A stretch of DNA of 64,000 nucleotides. It comes from Mariniblastus sp. GTDB taxonomy: Bacteria; Planctomycetota; Planctomycetia; Pirellulales; Pirellulaceae. Shown piece by piece: positions 37,965 through 46,439 of this stretch; the first letter of the stretch is position 1, and each line of letters opens with the position of its first letter. The notes under the pieces are model-generated. The model was not told where the DNA came from. It saw nothing but the letters and a program-made list of their open reading frames with translations, and searched no databases. The stretch covers positions 124,001 to 188,000 of the forward strand of contig JAQXDZ010000119.1 in the NCBI GenBank assembly GCA_029251085.1, read 5' to 3'. Position numbers and translations under genes: made by a program.

Positions 37965-38681
37965 ATGCTCAAGCTCCATCAAATTAAGAAAAGCTTCGTT
38001 CAACCGGACAAACAGCGGGTGCCAATCTTGGACATTCCCGAGTTCGAAATTGCACCCGGCGAGCAAGTGATCCTCATCGGTCCCAGCGGATGCGGAAAAA
38101 CAACAATGCTTCACACCATTGCCGGAATCACTCACCCCGATTCAGGCAAAGTATTTCTCGACAACGTCGAACTAACTCGCTACTCAGAATCAGCGAGAGA
38201 TCGAATTCGCGCGGATAAACTTGGCTATGTTTTCCAAACATTCAACTTGCTCCCTGGTTTCTCTGCCTACGAAAATGTCATCCTAGGAATGACTTTCGCC
38301 AGCAAGAAAAGATCGCCCGAACGTGCAAGAACGCTGCTGGATCGAGTCGGACTGGGGCATCGCCTTAACAACAAACCACATCAGTTGTCCGTCGGCGAAC
38401 AACAACGTGTCGCCGTTGCACGTGCACTCGCTAATCGCCCCTCGCTACTTCTCGCTGATGAACCCACCGCCAATGTTGACCCGGGGAATCAGCAACAGAT
38501 TATCGATCTGATCAAATCAAGCTGTGAAACTGAAAAAATCGCCCTCCTGATGGTGACGCACTCGATGGAGGTTGCCGAACAATTTGAACGTGTCGAACGT
38601 CTCGACCAACTGAACCTCGTTGTCGGCGACGCCAAGGCAAAACCATCGAAAAACACTACCGCCCAGCAACCTACTCCTTAA
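37965..38681 (+). CDS. ABC transporter ATP-binding protein (LolD/MacB-like)
   Basis: The product is 238 residues. Walker A is GPSGCGKT (39-46), the Q-loop is FQTFNLLPGFSAYENV, the signature is LSVGEQQRV (141-149, Val in place of the first Gly), and Walker B is LLLADEPTAN (161-170). The final His switch is VTHSMEVAEQ. The Q-loop context NLLPGFSAYENV is typical of the MacB/LolD branch that works with FtsX-type permeases on envelope substrates rather than importers. The permease follows after 57 bp. A Lys/Thr/Gln-rich tail of about 20 residues ends the protein. Confidence 0.93.
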   Translation: MLKLHQIKKSFVQPDKQRVPILDIPEFEIAPGEQVILIGPSGCGKTTMLHTIAGITHPDSGKVFLDNVELTRYSESARDRIRADKLGYVFQTFNLLPGFSAYENVILGMTFASKKRSPERARTLLDRVGLGHRLNNKPHQLSVGEQQRVAVARALANRPSLLLADEPTANVDPGNQQQIIDLIKSSCETEKIALLMVTHSMEVAEQFERVERLDQLNLVVGDAKAKPSKNTTAQQPTP

Positions 38682-38686
38682 GTCCC

Positions 38687-38731
38687 CCGGCTTTAAGACT
38701 TTCCAGCTTCAAGACACCCAGCTTTAAGATC
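38687..38731. repeat. Three imperfect 15-16-bp tandem repeats
   Basis: Between the ATPase and permease genes, CCGGCTTTAAGACTTT, CCAGCTTCAAGACACC and CCAGCTTTAAGATCAA follow each other at 38687, 38703 and 38718. They fill almost the whole 57-bp gap, so they may just be expanded spacer. Confidence 0.65.
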
Positions 38732-38738
38732 AAGCAGT

Positions 38739-40538
38739 ATGAATTCAATTAAGATCGCATGGCGGAGCATCCAACAACGTGGCTTTGGGTCACTACTGAC
38801 CATTGTCTCGATGAGCCTCGGTGTCACGATGGTCGTAGCTGTCCTGACGATCCACGGAGTCGTTTCCCAATCATTTCGAGCCAACAACAGCTTTGGCTAC
38901 AACATCATCGTGGGCGCCCGTGGGGGCGGACTTCAGTTGACCCTGAACTCGGTCTACTATCTGAGCAAACCCGTTGAGAACATTCCCTACGAGTATTACC
39001 TGGCCTTTTGCGACAAAGAAACCCGCGCCCGCGACCTTAAGAACTCGATTGCCTACCATGCCAAGGAAACTGTCGATGAAACGATGGGACTGACCTCGCC
39101 GATTCTGCCGGGATCAGCCGGCATCGGAGCCGCACTCTCGGATGCGCTCATCAAGGACGCGTTTGATTTCCAACAAACGTCGGCAATGAAACTCAACGAA
39201 CGCGGGCTTTACAAACGCTACACCCACATTGCAGTACCCTTGTGTCAGGGCGATTACTACGTCGACCCGGAAACTCAACTCGCTTTTCGGTGTGTCGGAA
39301 CCACTCCCAATTTCTTTACCGACCTCGTTCTCGACATCGATTCGAACAAAAAATTTGAATTCGCAGAAGGAAGAAATTTTGTTGAAAAGAGCGAAGAAAA
39401 TGGCCTCTTCGAGTGCGTTGTTGGTTCGATCGTTGCCGACCGTTGCGACATAAAACTCGGCGACAAACTACAAGCGACTCATGGTGATCCCAACAGCAGC
39501 AGCGCCCACATTCACGAACAAGACTACACAGTTGTCGGAATTATTGAGGGCACCGGCACCCCCAATGACCGAGTTGTCTTTTTGAACATGGAGGGTTTCT
39601 TCTTGATGGAAGATCACGCCAAGACGATTGAAAAAGATGGCGTTCTAAAAACTGAAGATGACCTCAACGAAGAACCTCAAGATGAGGTCATGCTCGACCC
39701 GCTCGACGATTCTTTTTTTGATGACGAAGGTGACGCCCCTGAAACAATCGACGACAGTCCCGCCGCCGCGACAGACCAGACGATTGCCGAAACACCGGCA
39801 CTCTCGGAAGAAGATGAGTTCGCCAGAAAGCAAAATGCAACGAGGATTCCGCTGCCTATCGAACAACGAGAGGTTACCTCGATTTTAGTTCGCACGTCCC
39901 TAAGCGACGAAGTCGGTGCGATTGGCTACTTCTTACCTGGACAAATTAACGAAGGCGATCTCGAAACAACACTGGACTGGACTTCCTATCGGCCCGAAAG
40001 ATCTCAAAAAGCAGCCCAGGCCGTCAATCCAGTCATGGAGGTCGCCTCCCTATTCCAAGTGTTCGTCGACCCAATCCGCTGGCTTCTACTGGGACTGACC
40101 TGCATGATCTGCATCGTTTCTGCCCTCAGTATCCTCGTTGGAATCTACAATTCTATGAACCAAAGAAAGCACGAGATCGCCGTCATGCGTGCGCTCGGTG
40201 CCAACCGAACAAGGGTCATGAGTATTATTCTCTGCGAATCAGTTTTGCTAGCACTGATGGGAGGTTTACTCGGCTGGTTCCTCGGTCACAGCCTGAACGG
40301 AGTCCTCGGACCAAGCGTAGAAAACTCGACAGGAGTCCCATTAGGCTTCTCCGATTTCGCTCCGGCGGTCGACATTTCGGTGTTAACTCTCGGTTTTATC
40401 CCCGAAAGTCTCATTAACGGGTCAGTATCGCCGGAATTGTTAGTCATCCCCGGTTTGATGCTGCTCGCTGTGGTCGTCGGAATCTACCCGGCAATTTCAG
40501 CCTACCGAACGGATGTCTCCAAATCCCTCGGGAAGTAG
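38739..40538 (+). CDS. ABC transporter permease (FtsX/MacB family)
   Basis: The product is 599 residues. The N-terminal helix (FGSLLTIVSMSLGVTMVVAVLTIHG) is followed by a large periplasmic domain. The C-terminal helices lie at about 447-470 (WLLLGLTCMICIVSALSILVGIYNS), 490-520 and 567-590. The family motif QRKHEIAVMRALGANRTRVMSIIL is present before the second helix. Residues near 300-370 are a strongly acidic insertion (DEVMLDPLDDSFFDDEGD...), unusual in this family. The topology with only one N-terminal helix and three C-terminal helices matches mechanotransmission or lipoprotein-type MacB/LolCE permeases. It is operonic with the ATPase. Confidence 0.9.
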   Translation: MNSIKIAWRSIQQRGFGSLLTIVSMSLGVTMVVAVLTIHGVVSQSFRANNSFGYNIIVGARGGGLQLTLNSVYYLSKPVENIPYEYYLAFCDKETRARDLKNSIAYHAKETVDETMGLTSPILPGSAGIGAALSDALIKDAFDFQQTSAMKLNERGLYKRYTHIAVPLCQGDYYVDPETQLAFRCVGTTPNFFTDLVLDIDSNKKFEFAEGRNFVEKSEENGLFECVVGSIVADRCDIKLGDKLQATHGDPNSSSAHIHEQDYTVVGIIEGTGTPNDRVVFLNMEGFFLMEDHAKTIEKDGVLKTEDDLNEEPQDEVMLDPLDDSFFDDEGDAPETIDDSPAAATDQTIAETPALSEEDEFARKQNATRIPLPIEQREVTSILVRTSLSDEVGAIGYFLPGQINEGDLETTLDWTSYRPERSQKAAQAVNPVMEVASLFQVFVDPIRWLLLGLTCMICIVSALSILVGIYNSMNQRKHEIAVMRALGANRTRVMSIILCESVLLALMGGLLGWFLGHSLNGVLGPSVENSTGVPLGFSDFAPAVDISVLTLGFIPESLINGSVSPELLVIPGLMLLAVVVGIYPAISAYRTDVSKSLGK

Positions 40539-40744
40539 CAAAGTCTCAAATCTTGGTAATTTCCCTCACTTTTTCAGGGATTTTAACATATCTTTGCAAT
40601 AGCTCGTTTTCTTTTTTTTGCCAAAACCGATACGATGTGACTTGCGTATACAGGGCGGAAACAGGTCCTTGAGGGCCCGTTAAAACCATCAACCTCTTGT
40701 CTCGCAGCAAAACACAACTAACCACGAAAAACTTAATTCGTTTT

Positions 40745-42484
40745 ATGTTCAAGAGAAACCACAGAACGCTTCGCCTATTGACCGCATTTGCCAGTCTACT
40801 GTTGGCAGTTGCGGTGCTTAACGTCCCGCGCGGCGTCGTAGCCAACAACACCGAAGCGACCCTGAACGCTTGTCCGTTTTGTTCAGCAGTCGCAATGACG
40901 TTCTCTGACCAACTTAACTCAAACGACATCGCCGTCGTCGCCAAACTCGTTGAAATCCCACCTCCCAGCGATGATCCCAATGCAGATTTCCCGAAAGCCA
41001 AATTTGAGATCGAACAGGTTTTGAAGGGTAAAAAATTTGTCAGTGAAGCGATGAGCTTCAAGACTCAACTGGTCGGGAATTATCCTATCGGTCAGAAATT
41101 TTTGGTGATGGGCGTCGACCCGCCAAAGGTTTCATGGACGACGCCAATGAAAGCCAGTGATCGGGTTTTTAAGTACCTTTCGGATATCCAAATGCTCCCG
41201 GAAAAAGGCCCTGAAAGATTAGTCTTTTTTCAAAACTTCTTTGAGGATAAAGAATCCGTCCTCGCGTTCGATGCCTATGACGAATTTGCTCAGGCTCCCT
41301 ACGAAGACCTGATCGCGATGAAAGATCAAATGGATCGCGAAAAAATCATTGGCTGGATAAACAACCCGGAAACTTCGGTTAGCCGCCGCCGTTTATATTT
41401 CACAATGCTCGGCGTTTGTGGAAAGCCCGAAGATACAAAATTGCTCGAAGATCTCATCAATTCCGGTAGCCGTAAAAAGAGAGCGGGCTTGGATGCGTTG
41501 ATCGCATGCTACCTAACGCTCAAAGGTGAAGACGGAGTCGATTTGATCGAAAAGACATTTCTAGAAGACCAGGAAGTCGACTACGTCGATACCCTCGCTG
41601 CCGTTTCTGCACTGCGGTTTCACGGCACCGAAGTTGACTTGATTCCAAAAAAGCGAATCGTTGTCGCCATTCGACACTTACTCGACCGCCCCAAAATGGC
41701 AGACATGATCATTCCAGATCTTGCTCGATGGAAAGACTGGTCAGTAATGGAGCGACTGGTTCAGATGTTTAAAGACGCGGATTCTGATTCCAACTGGCTA
41801 CGCGTGCCTGTCATCACGTACCTTCGCGCCTGCCCTAAACCCGAAGCTAAACAATACATCGAAGAACTTCGCAAGATTGACCCAGAATCCGTTCAGCGTG
41901 CCGATTTCTTCTTAGGTGTGGGCGACAGTGATGACGACTGGGACAATGACGAATCAGAGGAAGACAAACCAGAGGAAGATCAAAAAGGGGAGCCCGATTC
42001 TTCACCGGCAGCCGCCCCTGAAAAGAACGCAGCCGATCCCTCGAAATCCGATTTGCCGATTTCTGAATTCCAACAAAATTCCTCATCACCTCAGGTGGTG
42101 AGAAAGATTCCCCTACCGCAGGAACCGGCGAATACGTCTATCATCAGCACGTTTGCCACACCGGCGGATGCTTTAGCTGCCGAATTTGACCTCGCGGGAA
42201 CGACAATTACCGAAACCCAGACTCTCTTGATCGCCCCTCCCGAGGACATTGAATTAGTCAAAGCACCAGCCCCTCTGAACCCTCCCCGCGAAGCGTTCGT
42301 ATCACAAGGACAAGACGTCACGATCTCAGGTTCGGAATCTGGACAGTCCACCGCTACCGTTGCGGCGGCGGTCACCCCAAACTTGACTTGGCAAATCCTG
42401 TTAATTCCTTTGGCATTTTCCATCGCGATCTTTGTTTTGCTTTGGACAGTGGTAAATGGGTGGTTTGAGCGGTTGATTTTTTAA
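40745..42484 (+). CDS. Secreted, C-terminally anchored protein with CxxC motif
   Basis: The product is 579 residues from the ATG at 40745; a TTG 16 codons earlier is also in frame. The signal peptide is RLLTAFASLLLAVAVLNVPRG. Immediately after it comes NACPFCSAVAMTFSDQL, a CxxC that could bind metal or be redox active. Residues 140-330 look helical and repeat-like. The segment 400-470 is acidic, Pro/Ser-rich and probably disordered. One transmembrane helix ends the protein (LLIPLAFSIAIFVLLWTVV). I do not recognise a named family. Position in the ABC/DUF3299-like run suggests it acts with the transporter. Confidence 0.75.
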   Translation: MFKRNHRTLRLLTAFASLLLAVAVLNVPRGVVANNTEATLNACPFCSAVAMTFSDQLNSNDIAVVAKLVEIPPPSDDPNADFPKAKFEIEQVLKGKKFVSEAMSFKTQLVGNYPIGQKFLVMGVDPPKVSWTTPMKASDRVFKYLSDIQMLPEKGPERLVFFQNFFEDKESVLAFDAYDEFAQAPYEDLIAMKDQMDREKIIGWINNPETSVSRRRLYFTMLGVCGKPEDTKLLEDLINSGSRKKRAGLDALIACYLTLKGEDGVDLIEKTFLEDQEVDYVDTLAAVSALRFHGTEVDLIPKKRIVVAIRHLLDRPKMADMIIPDLARWKDWSVMERLVQMFKDADSDSNWLRVPVITYLRACPKPEAKQYIEELRKIDPESVQRADFFLGVGDSDDDWDNDESEEDKPEEDQKGEPDSSPAAAPEKNAADPSKSDLPISEFQQNSSSPQVVRKIPLPQEPANTSIISTFATPADALAAEFDLAGTTITETQTLLIAPPEDIELVKAPAPLNPPREAFVSQGQDVTISGSESGQSTATVAAAVTPNLTWQILLIPLAFSIAIFVLLWTVVNGWFERLIF

Positions 42485-42711
42485 GCTGGATGCAAGCGAT
42501 GCGAGTGCTCCAGACTACGAATTGCCGTTAAAAACGGAATTAAACGGTCAATAGCTTGAGGCAACTTGCCGAACTGGCTCATTTGGCTTCCCAATTTCCG
42601 CCCATTTTGAATTACCATGAGTCGCCTGCCGACTTACCGGTCGGCAGCAATCTGATGTCTTCCCGCGTTGAACTAACTGAACCCATAAATCGTGTTTGTC
42701 TATTTGCGACC

Positions 42712-43392
42712 ATGCAAGAAAATCATTCCGAAATCTCGGCTCACCCACCCGTTAACGAATTTGAATACCGCTCCATTAGTAAGGCTGCAGTCGCGTCCTT
42801 TATTTTTGCAGTCCTGGGCGGCTTGACCTTTTTAATGGCAGCCCATTTTGTTCTGTTGCCCTTTTTAGCAGCCGTCTTTGGATTGGTCGCTTTGGGAAAC
42901 TTCCGACGCTTCCCCGAAGAATTATCGGGACTGATGATTGGGAAAATAGGCTTTGTCGCAGGACTCATCCTGACCGTCTCTGGTCTGGTCTTTCATGTCT
43001 ACGACTATGCCACCGAGGTCCCTGAAGGGTACCTCAGAATCTCCTACGGTGACCTACGACCCAACATCAAAACCGCCCTGCCCTTTTCTGAAAAAGCAAA
43101 GAAATATGACGGGAACAAAGTCTTCTTAAAAGGCTACGTTCGCCCGGGAGCCAAGCGAACCAAGCTCAAGAATTTCATCCTCGTGGGAGATTTTGGAGAC
43201 TGCTGCTTTGGTGGCAACCCAAAAATCACTGAGGTTGTCGCAATTAAGATCATTGGCGATGAAACAGTCGATCATAACTACTCATTACGAAAAATTGCCG
43301 GAACTTTCCGCCTCAATCAAGCAACGAAACAGACTTCAGAAGATGAGGTCCCTCGGGTATACTATGAAATCGAGGCAGACCAGATCCGCTAA
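42712..43392 (+). CDS. Membrane protein with DUF3299-like C-terminal domain
   Basis: The product is 226 residues from the ATG at 42712. An ATG at 42655 and earlier ones are possible, and none has a good ribosome-binding site. Two helices (FIFAVLGGLTFLMAAHFVLLPFLAAVFGLVALG and MIGKIGFVAGLILTVSGLVF) resemble the small DUF4190-type membrane module. The extracytoplasmic domain from about residue 110 has NKVFLKGYVRPGAKRTKLKNFILV followed by the CCFGGNPKITEVVAI motif. The same motif order occurs in the next gene, so the two are paralogs in this domain. I read it as DUF3299-like, to be confirmed by profile search. Confidence 0.75.
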   Translation: MQENHSEISAHPPVNEFEYRSISKAAVASFIFAVLGGLTFLMAAHFVLLPFLAAVFGLVALGNFRRFPEELSGLMIGKIGFVAGLILTVSGLVFHVYDYATEVPEGYLRISYGDLRPNIKTALPFSEKAKKYDGNKVFLKGYVRPGAKRTKLKNFILVGDFGDCCFGGNPKITEVVAIKIIGDETVDHNYSLRKIAGTFRLNQATKQTSEDEVPRVYYEIEADQIR

Positions 43393-43462
43393 CCAATCGA
43401 AGCTACCAACCGGTTGCCAAGCTTGCCTTGAATTTTTTTAAGTCAAATCGAGGCGGTCCACC

Positions 43463-43990
43463 ATGAAAAACAATTTCTCTGTTGCTCTGCTCTTAGCCAG
43501 CATTTGCAGTACATGGCTTACCCTCCAACCCGCTGCCGAAGCTCAGGAAACCACGACTGCTTCGCCCAAGACGCCACAAGCGAAACCGGCCTCTCAAACC
43601 GCCCCCCAATCTGCCAAAAAGAAGTTCGACCTAACCTTCGACGATCTTAAATTTGAGATGGAAAAGGGCAGCCGCTTCGACCGCAAACTTTTAACGCCAA
43701 AGATCAATGGTTACCACAATTCCACGGTCAAACTTCGCGGCTACATCAGACCCAGTTTCACCCAGAGCGGCCTCTCAAAATTCATCTTTGTGAGAGACAA
43801 TAAAGAATGCTGCTTTGGTCCCGGTGCGGCGATTTTTGATTGCGTGCTTGTGCGGCTTGAAGCAGGTCTCGAAACCGACTTTACCGTCCGTCCCATCTCA
43901 ATCGAAGGAAAATTTTCTTTGAAAGAATACAAAGGGCCTGATGGAAATGTGTGGTCTATCTACCGAATGACCGATGCCAAAGTCAAATAA
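43463..43990 (+). CDS. Secreted DUF3299-like protein
   Basis: The product is 175 residues with a signal peptide (SVALLLASICSTWLTLQPAAEAQ). It is the second copy of the domain in the previous gene: YHNSTVKLRGYIRPSFTQSGLSKFIFVRDNKECCFGPGAAIFDCVLVRL. The CCFG cysteines match between the two, and the downstream VRPISIEGKFSL aligns with the partner's LRKIAGTFRLN. In other bacteria DUF3299 genes sit next to MacB-like ABC genes, for example the Vibrio zinc-regulated zrg cluster as I recall it. That neighbourhood is the basis of the metal suggestion. It is 70 bp after its paralog. Confidence 0.8.
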   Translation: MKNNFSVALLLASICSTWLTLQPAAEAQETTTASPKTPQAKPASQTAPQSAKKKFDLTFDDLKFEMEKGSRFDRKLLTPKINGYHNSTVKLRGYIRPSFTQSGLSKFIFVRDNKECCFGPGAAIFDCVLVRLEAGLETDFTVRPISIEGKFSLKEYKGPDGNVWSIYRMTDAKVK

Positions 43991-44143
43991 TCTCTAATCC
44001 GCAACTCTTCTCTTACACCTATCAGGCTCGCAAAACCGCGATTCAAGTCGCCATTCTTCCGTTTAAGCCGGTTTTGATTCAACGCTTCAGTTGATACAAT
44101 TCGTGCTTAATTTTCATTCCAAATCGATGAGTGACAGAATAAC

Positions 44144-45334
44144 ATGGCGTTTTCGGATTGGGTTAATCGACGGATTTTTACAACCGTCCATGGCAACAAC
44201 CTCGTTTACAATACCTGCTGGGAAGACCCTCGACTTGACCGAGTGGCCCTCGACTTAGGTCCGGATGACAACGTGCTCGTCATCACCTCAGCCGGATGCA
44301 ATTCACTTGACTACGCACTCGCCGAACCTAATCACGTCAACGCGGTTGACATGAATCCGCGACAGAACGCGCTACTCGATCTTAAAATGAGCGCGATTCG
44401 GAATCTTGAATTCGATGACTTCTTCAAGATGTTTGGCGAGGGGCGACTGCCCGGTGCGAAAAAGATTTATGAGCAAAAACTCCGCGCAAGCCTGCCGGCC
44501 TGGTCGCAGTCATTTTGGGACAAAAAAATCAAATGGTTTGATCATCGGAAAAAATCATTCTACTACCGGGGAACCTCCGGCACCGTCGCCCGAATCATTT
44601 GCGCCTACACCGATAACGTGATTCGTGTCCGCCCCCATCTCGACGCGTTGCTAAACGCGGAAACCATCGAAGAACAGCGAGAGATTTACGAAAACCACCT
44701 ACAGAAAAAATTCTGGTCTAGCCTGATGAAGTTCGCGATGAATCGCGATACCACCATGTCGATGCTGGGAGTTCCCAAAGCGCAACGAAAACAGATTGAA
44801 ATGCAATACGAAGGAGGATTGGTTAAATTCATCCGCGATTGCATGGAAAGCGTATTTCTGGACCTGCCGCTTAAAGACAATTACTTCTGGCGGGTCTACA
44901 TGAACGGCGCCTACACGCGGGAATGCTGCCCGGAATATCTCAAAGAAGATAATTTTGAAAAGCTCAAAGGGGGACTCGTTGACAAAGTCACCACCCACAC
45001 CGATTCCGTGCAAGGATTTCTTGAAAAATATGAAGGCACGATTTCACGCTACATTCTCCTCGATCACATGGACTGGCTGAGCGATCAATTTTTCCCACTT
45101 CTCGAATCTGAATGGCAAGCGATTTTCGACCGGGCCGCTCCCAATGCTCGCGCAATCTGGCGAAGCGGGGGATTACGAACTGATTTTATTGAGCAGGTTC
45201 AAGTCAATCGGAATGGTCAAATTCAGAATATCAGCCCATCCCTAAGCTACCACGAATCGCTGGCAAACGAACTCCACCAAAAAGATCGAGTTCATACTTA
45301 CGGCAGCTTTTTTATCGCCGATATAAATGCCTAA
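44144..45334 (+). CDS. btaA: BtaA, S-adenosylmethionine:diacylglycerol 3-amino-3-carboxypropyl transferase
   Basis: The product is 396 residues, DUF3419 family. BtaA transfers the aminocarboxypropyl group of SAM to diacylglycerol, the first step of DGTS betaine lipid synthesis. The N-terminal GNNLVYNTCWEDPRLDRVAL and the SAM-site motif VITSAGCNSLDYAL with NAVDMNPRQNALLDLK are typical. Later segments LDHMDWLSDQFFPLLESEWQ and ARAIWRSGGLRTDFI match the C-terminal half. A methyltransferase gene that fits BtaB follows after 73 bp, which supports the assignment. Betaine lipids usually replace phospholipids when phosphate is short; no Pho-box was sought in detail. Confidence 0.88.
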   Translation: MAFSDWVNRRIFTTVHGNNLVYNTCWEDPRLDRVALDLGPDDNVLVITSAGCNSLDYALAEPNHVNAVDMNPRQNALLDLKMSAIRNLEFDDFFKMFGEGRLPGAKKIYEQKLRASLPAWSQSFWDKKIKWFDHRKKSFYYRGTSGTVARIICAYTDNVIRVRPHLDALLNAETIEEQREIYENHLQKKFWSSLMKFAMNRDTTMSMLGVPKAQRKQIEMQYEGGLVKFIRDCMESVFLDLPLKDNYFWRVYMNGAYTRECCPEYLKEDNFEKLKGGLVDKVTTHTDSVQGFLEKYEGTISRYILLDHMDWLSDQFFPLLESEWQAIFDRAAPNARAIWRSGGLRTDFIEQVQVNRNGQIQNISPSLSYHESLANELHQKDRVHTYGSFFIADINA

Positions 45335-45407
45335 CTCCCCACGTTACTTTGCAATGAACTTCAACAGTCTATCTGTATGAAGACCGTCCTTACCCCGGTA
45401 CAATCCC

Positions 45408-46148
45408 ATGGCGTTTATTTCTGACATGAAAGTCCTCTATCACATGCTGGTTAAGCCAGTCCGTGGTGACAATCATGCAGAGAGAATGGAAAGCTTCTAC
45501 GGAGGTCAAGCTGCCGCTTACGATGATTTTCGCAAACGACTGCTCAAAGGCCGTGAAGAGTTATGGGAAGCCATCCCGCGGCCAACCGGCGGAGTCTGGG
45601 TCGACATGGGAGGCGGGACGGGTGCCAATATCGAAAACCTTGCCAACGATATTGAGTCTTTAAAAAAAGTTTATGTCGTCGATCTTTCAGAATCATTACT
45701 AAAAGTTGCTACCGAGCGTTTCGCCGCTCGAGGGTGGCAGAATGCGGAAGCAATCGCCGCCGATGCAACTAAATTTCGCCCACCCGAGGGCCAGGCGGAT
45801 GTCGTAACGTTTTCCTACTCACTGACAATGATTCCGGATTGGTTTTCGGCAATTGAAAATGCCCTCGCGATGCTGAAACCGGGTGGATACATCGGCGTTG
45901 TTGATTTTTACGTCGGCAGAAAACATCCGCCCGAAGATCTCCGAAAACAAGGCTGGCTCGCTAGATCTTTGTGGCAGCCGTGGTTCGCAACAGACAATGT
46001 CTTTCCCTCCCCAGATCATCTGCCTTTTCTACGCAGCCATTTTGAGCAAACACACTTGGTCGAGGCTCGAAACCGGATGCCGTATGTACCGCTATTAAAA
46101 ACGCCGTACTACCAATTCATTGGGCAAAAGCCTCTGGAAACTCCGTAA
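45408..46148 (+). CDS. btaB: BtaB-like S-adenosylmethionine-dependent N-methyltransferase
   Basis: The product is 246 residues. The class I methyltransferase core has WVDMGGGTGANIENL (motif I), VYVVDLSESLLKVA (motif post-I), VVTFSYSLTMIPDWFSAI (motif II region) and LKPGGYIGVVDFYVG. BtaB adds three methyl groups to the BtaA product to form diacylglyceryl-N,N,N-trimethylhomoserine. The N-terminus (FISDMKVLYHMLVKPVRGDNHAERMESFY) is also seen in BtaB proteins. Without its neighbour it would only be called a methyltransferase, so the call rests on both sequence and the adjacent btaA. Confidence 0.82.
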   Translation: MAFISDMKVLYHMLVKPVRGDNHAERMESFYGGQAAAYDDFRKRLLKGREELWEAIPRPTGGVWVDMGGGTGANIENLANDIESLKKVYVVDLSESLLKVATERFAARGWQNAEAIAADATKFRPPEGQADVVTFSYSLTMIPDWFSAIENALAMLKPGGYIGVVDFYVGRKHPPEDLRKQGWLARSLWQPWFATDNVFPSPDHLPFLRSHFEQTHLVEARNRMPYVPLLKTPYYQFIGQKPLETP

Positions 46149-46186
46149 CCGTTTTATTAGCACGCAACGCACTTGCTCAACTAACT

Positions 46187-46387
46187 ATGTGGCGCACACT
46201 TCTCACCGGCAAGCTAACCATCTCAATTGCGGCTTCGTGCTTCATCGGTTACCTGTGCCTAACGCACCCAGCCAAACACGAAGTCGCGGCCTCAGCGACT
46301 GCCCGCTGGTACGCGATGGGTGTCTTTTTCTTCGTGCTCGCCGTCGCTCAAATCACAGCGATCGTTTTGCTTACGAAACGAAAATAG
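46187..46387 (+). CDS. Small two-helix membrane protein
   Basis: A 66-residue frame 38 bp after btaB. It contains two hydrophobic segments (KLTISIAASCFIGYLCL and YAMGVFFFVLAVAQITAIVLL) and ends with charged TKRK. It fits a small integral membrane protein in the betaine-lipid operon. No clear ribosome-binding site precedes the ATG, and no family is recognised. Confidence 0.45.
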   Translation: MWRTLLTGKLTISIAASCFIGYLCLTHPAKHEVAASATARWYAMGVFFFVLAVAQITAIVLLTKRK

Positions 46388-46439
46388 CAACGTCAGCCAT
46401 GGCAGCGCCATGCAACCCCCGCGCCATGCAAACGGCAAA

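Noticed and set aside
44144-46148. Generic methyltransferase pair in polyketide or siderophore synthesis
   Set aside because: The DUF3419/BtaA features of the first protein and direct pairing with a methyltransferase fit betaine lipid synthesis better, and no synthase genes are nearby.
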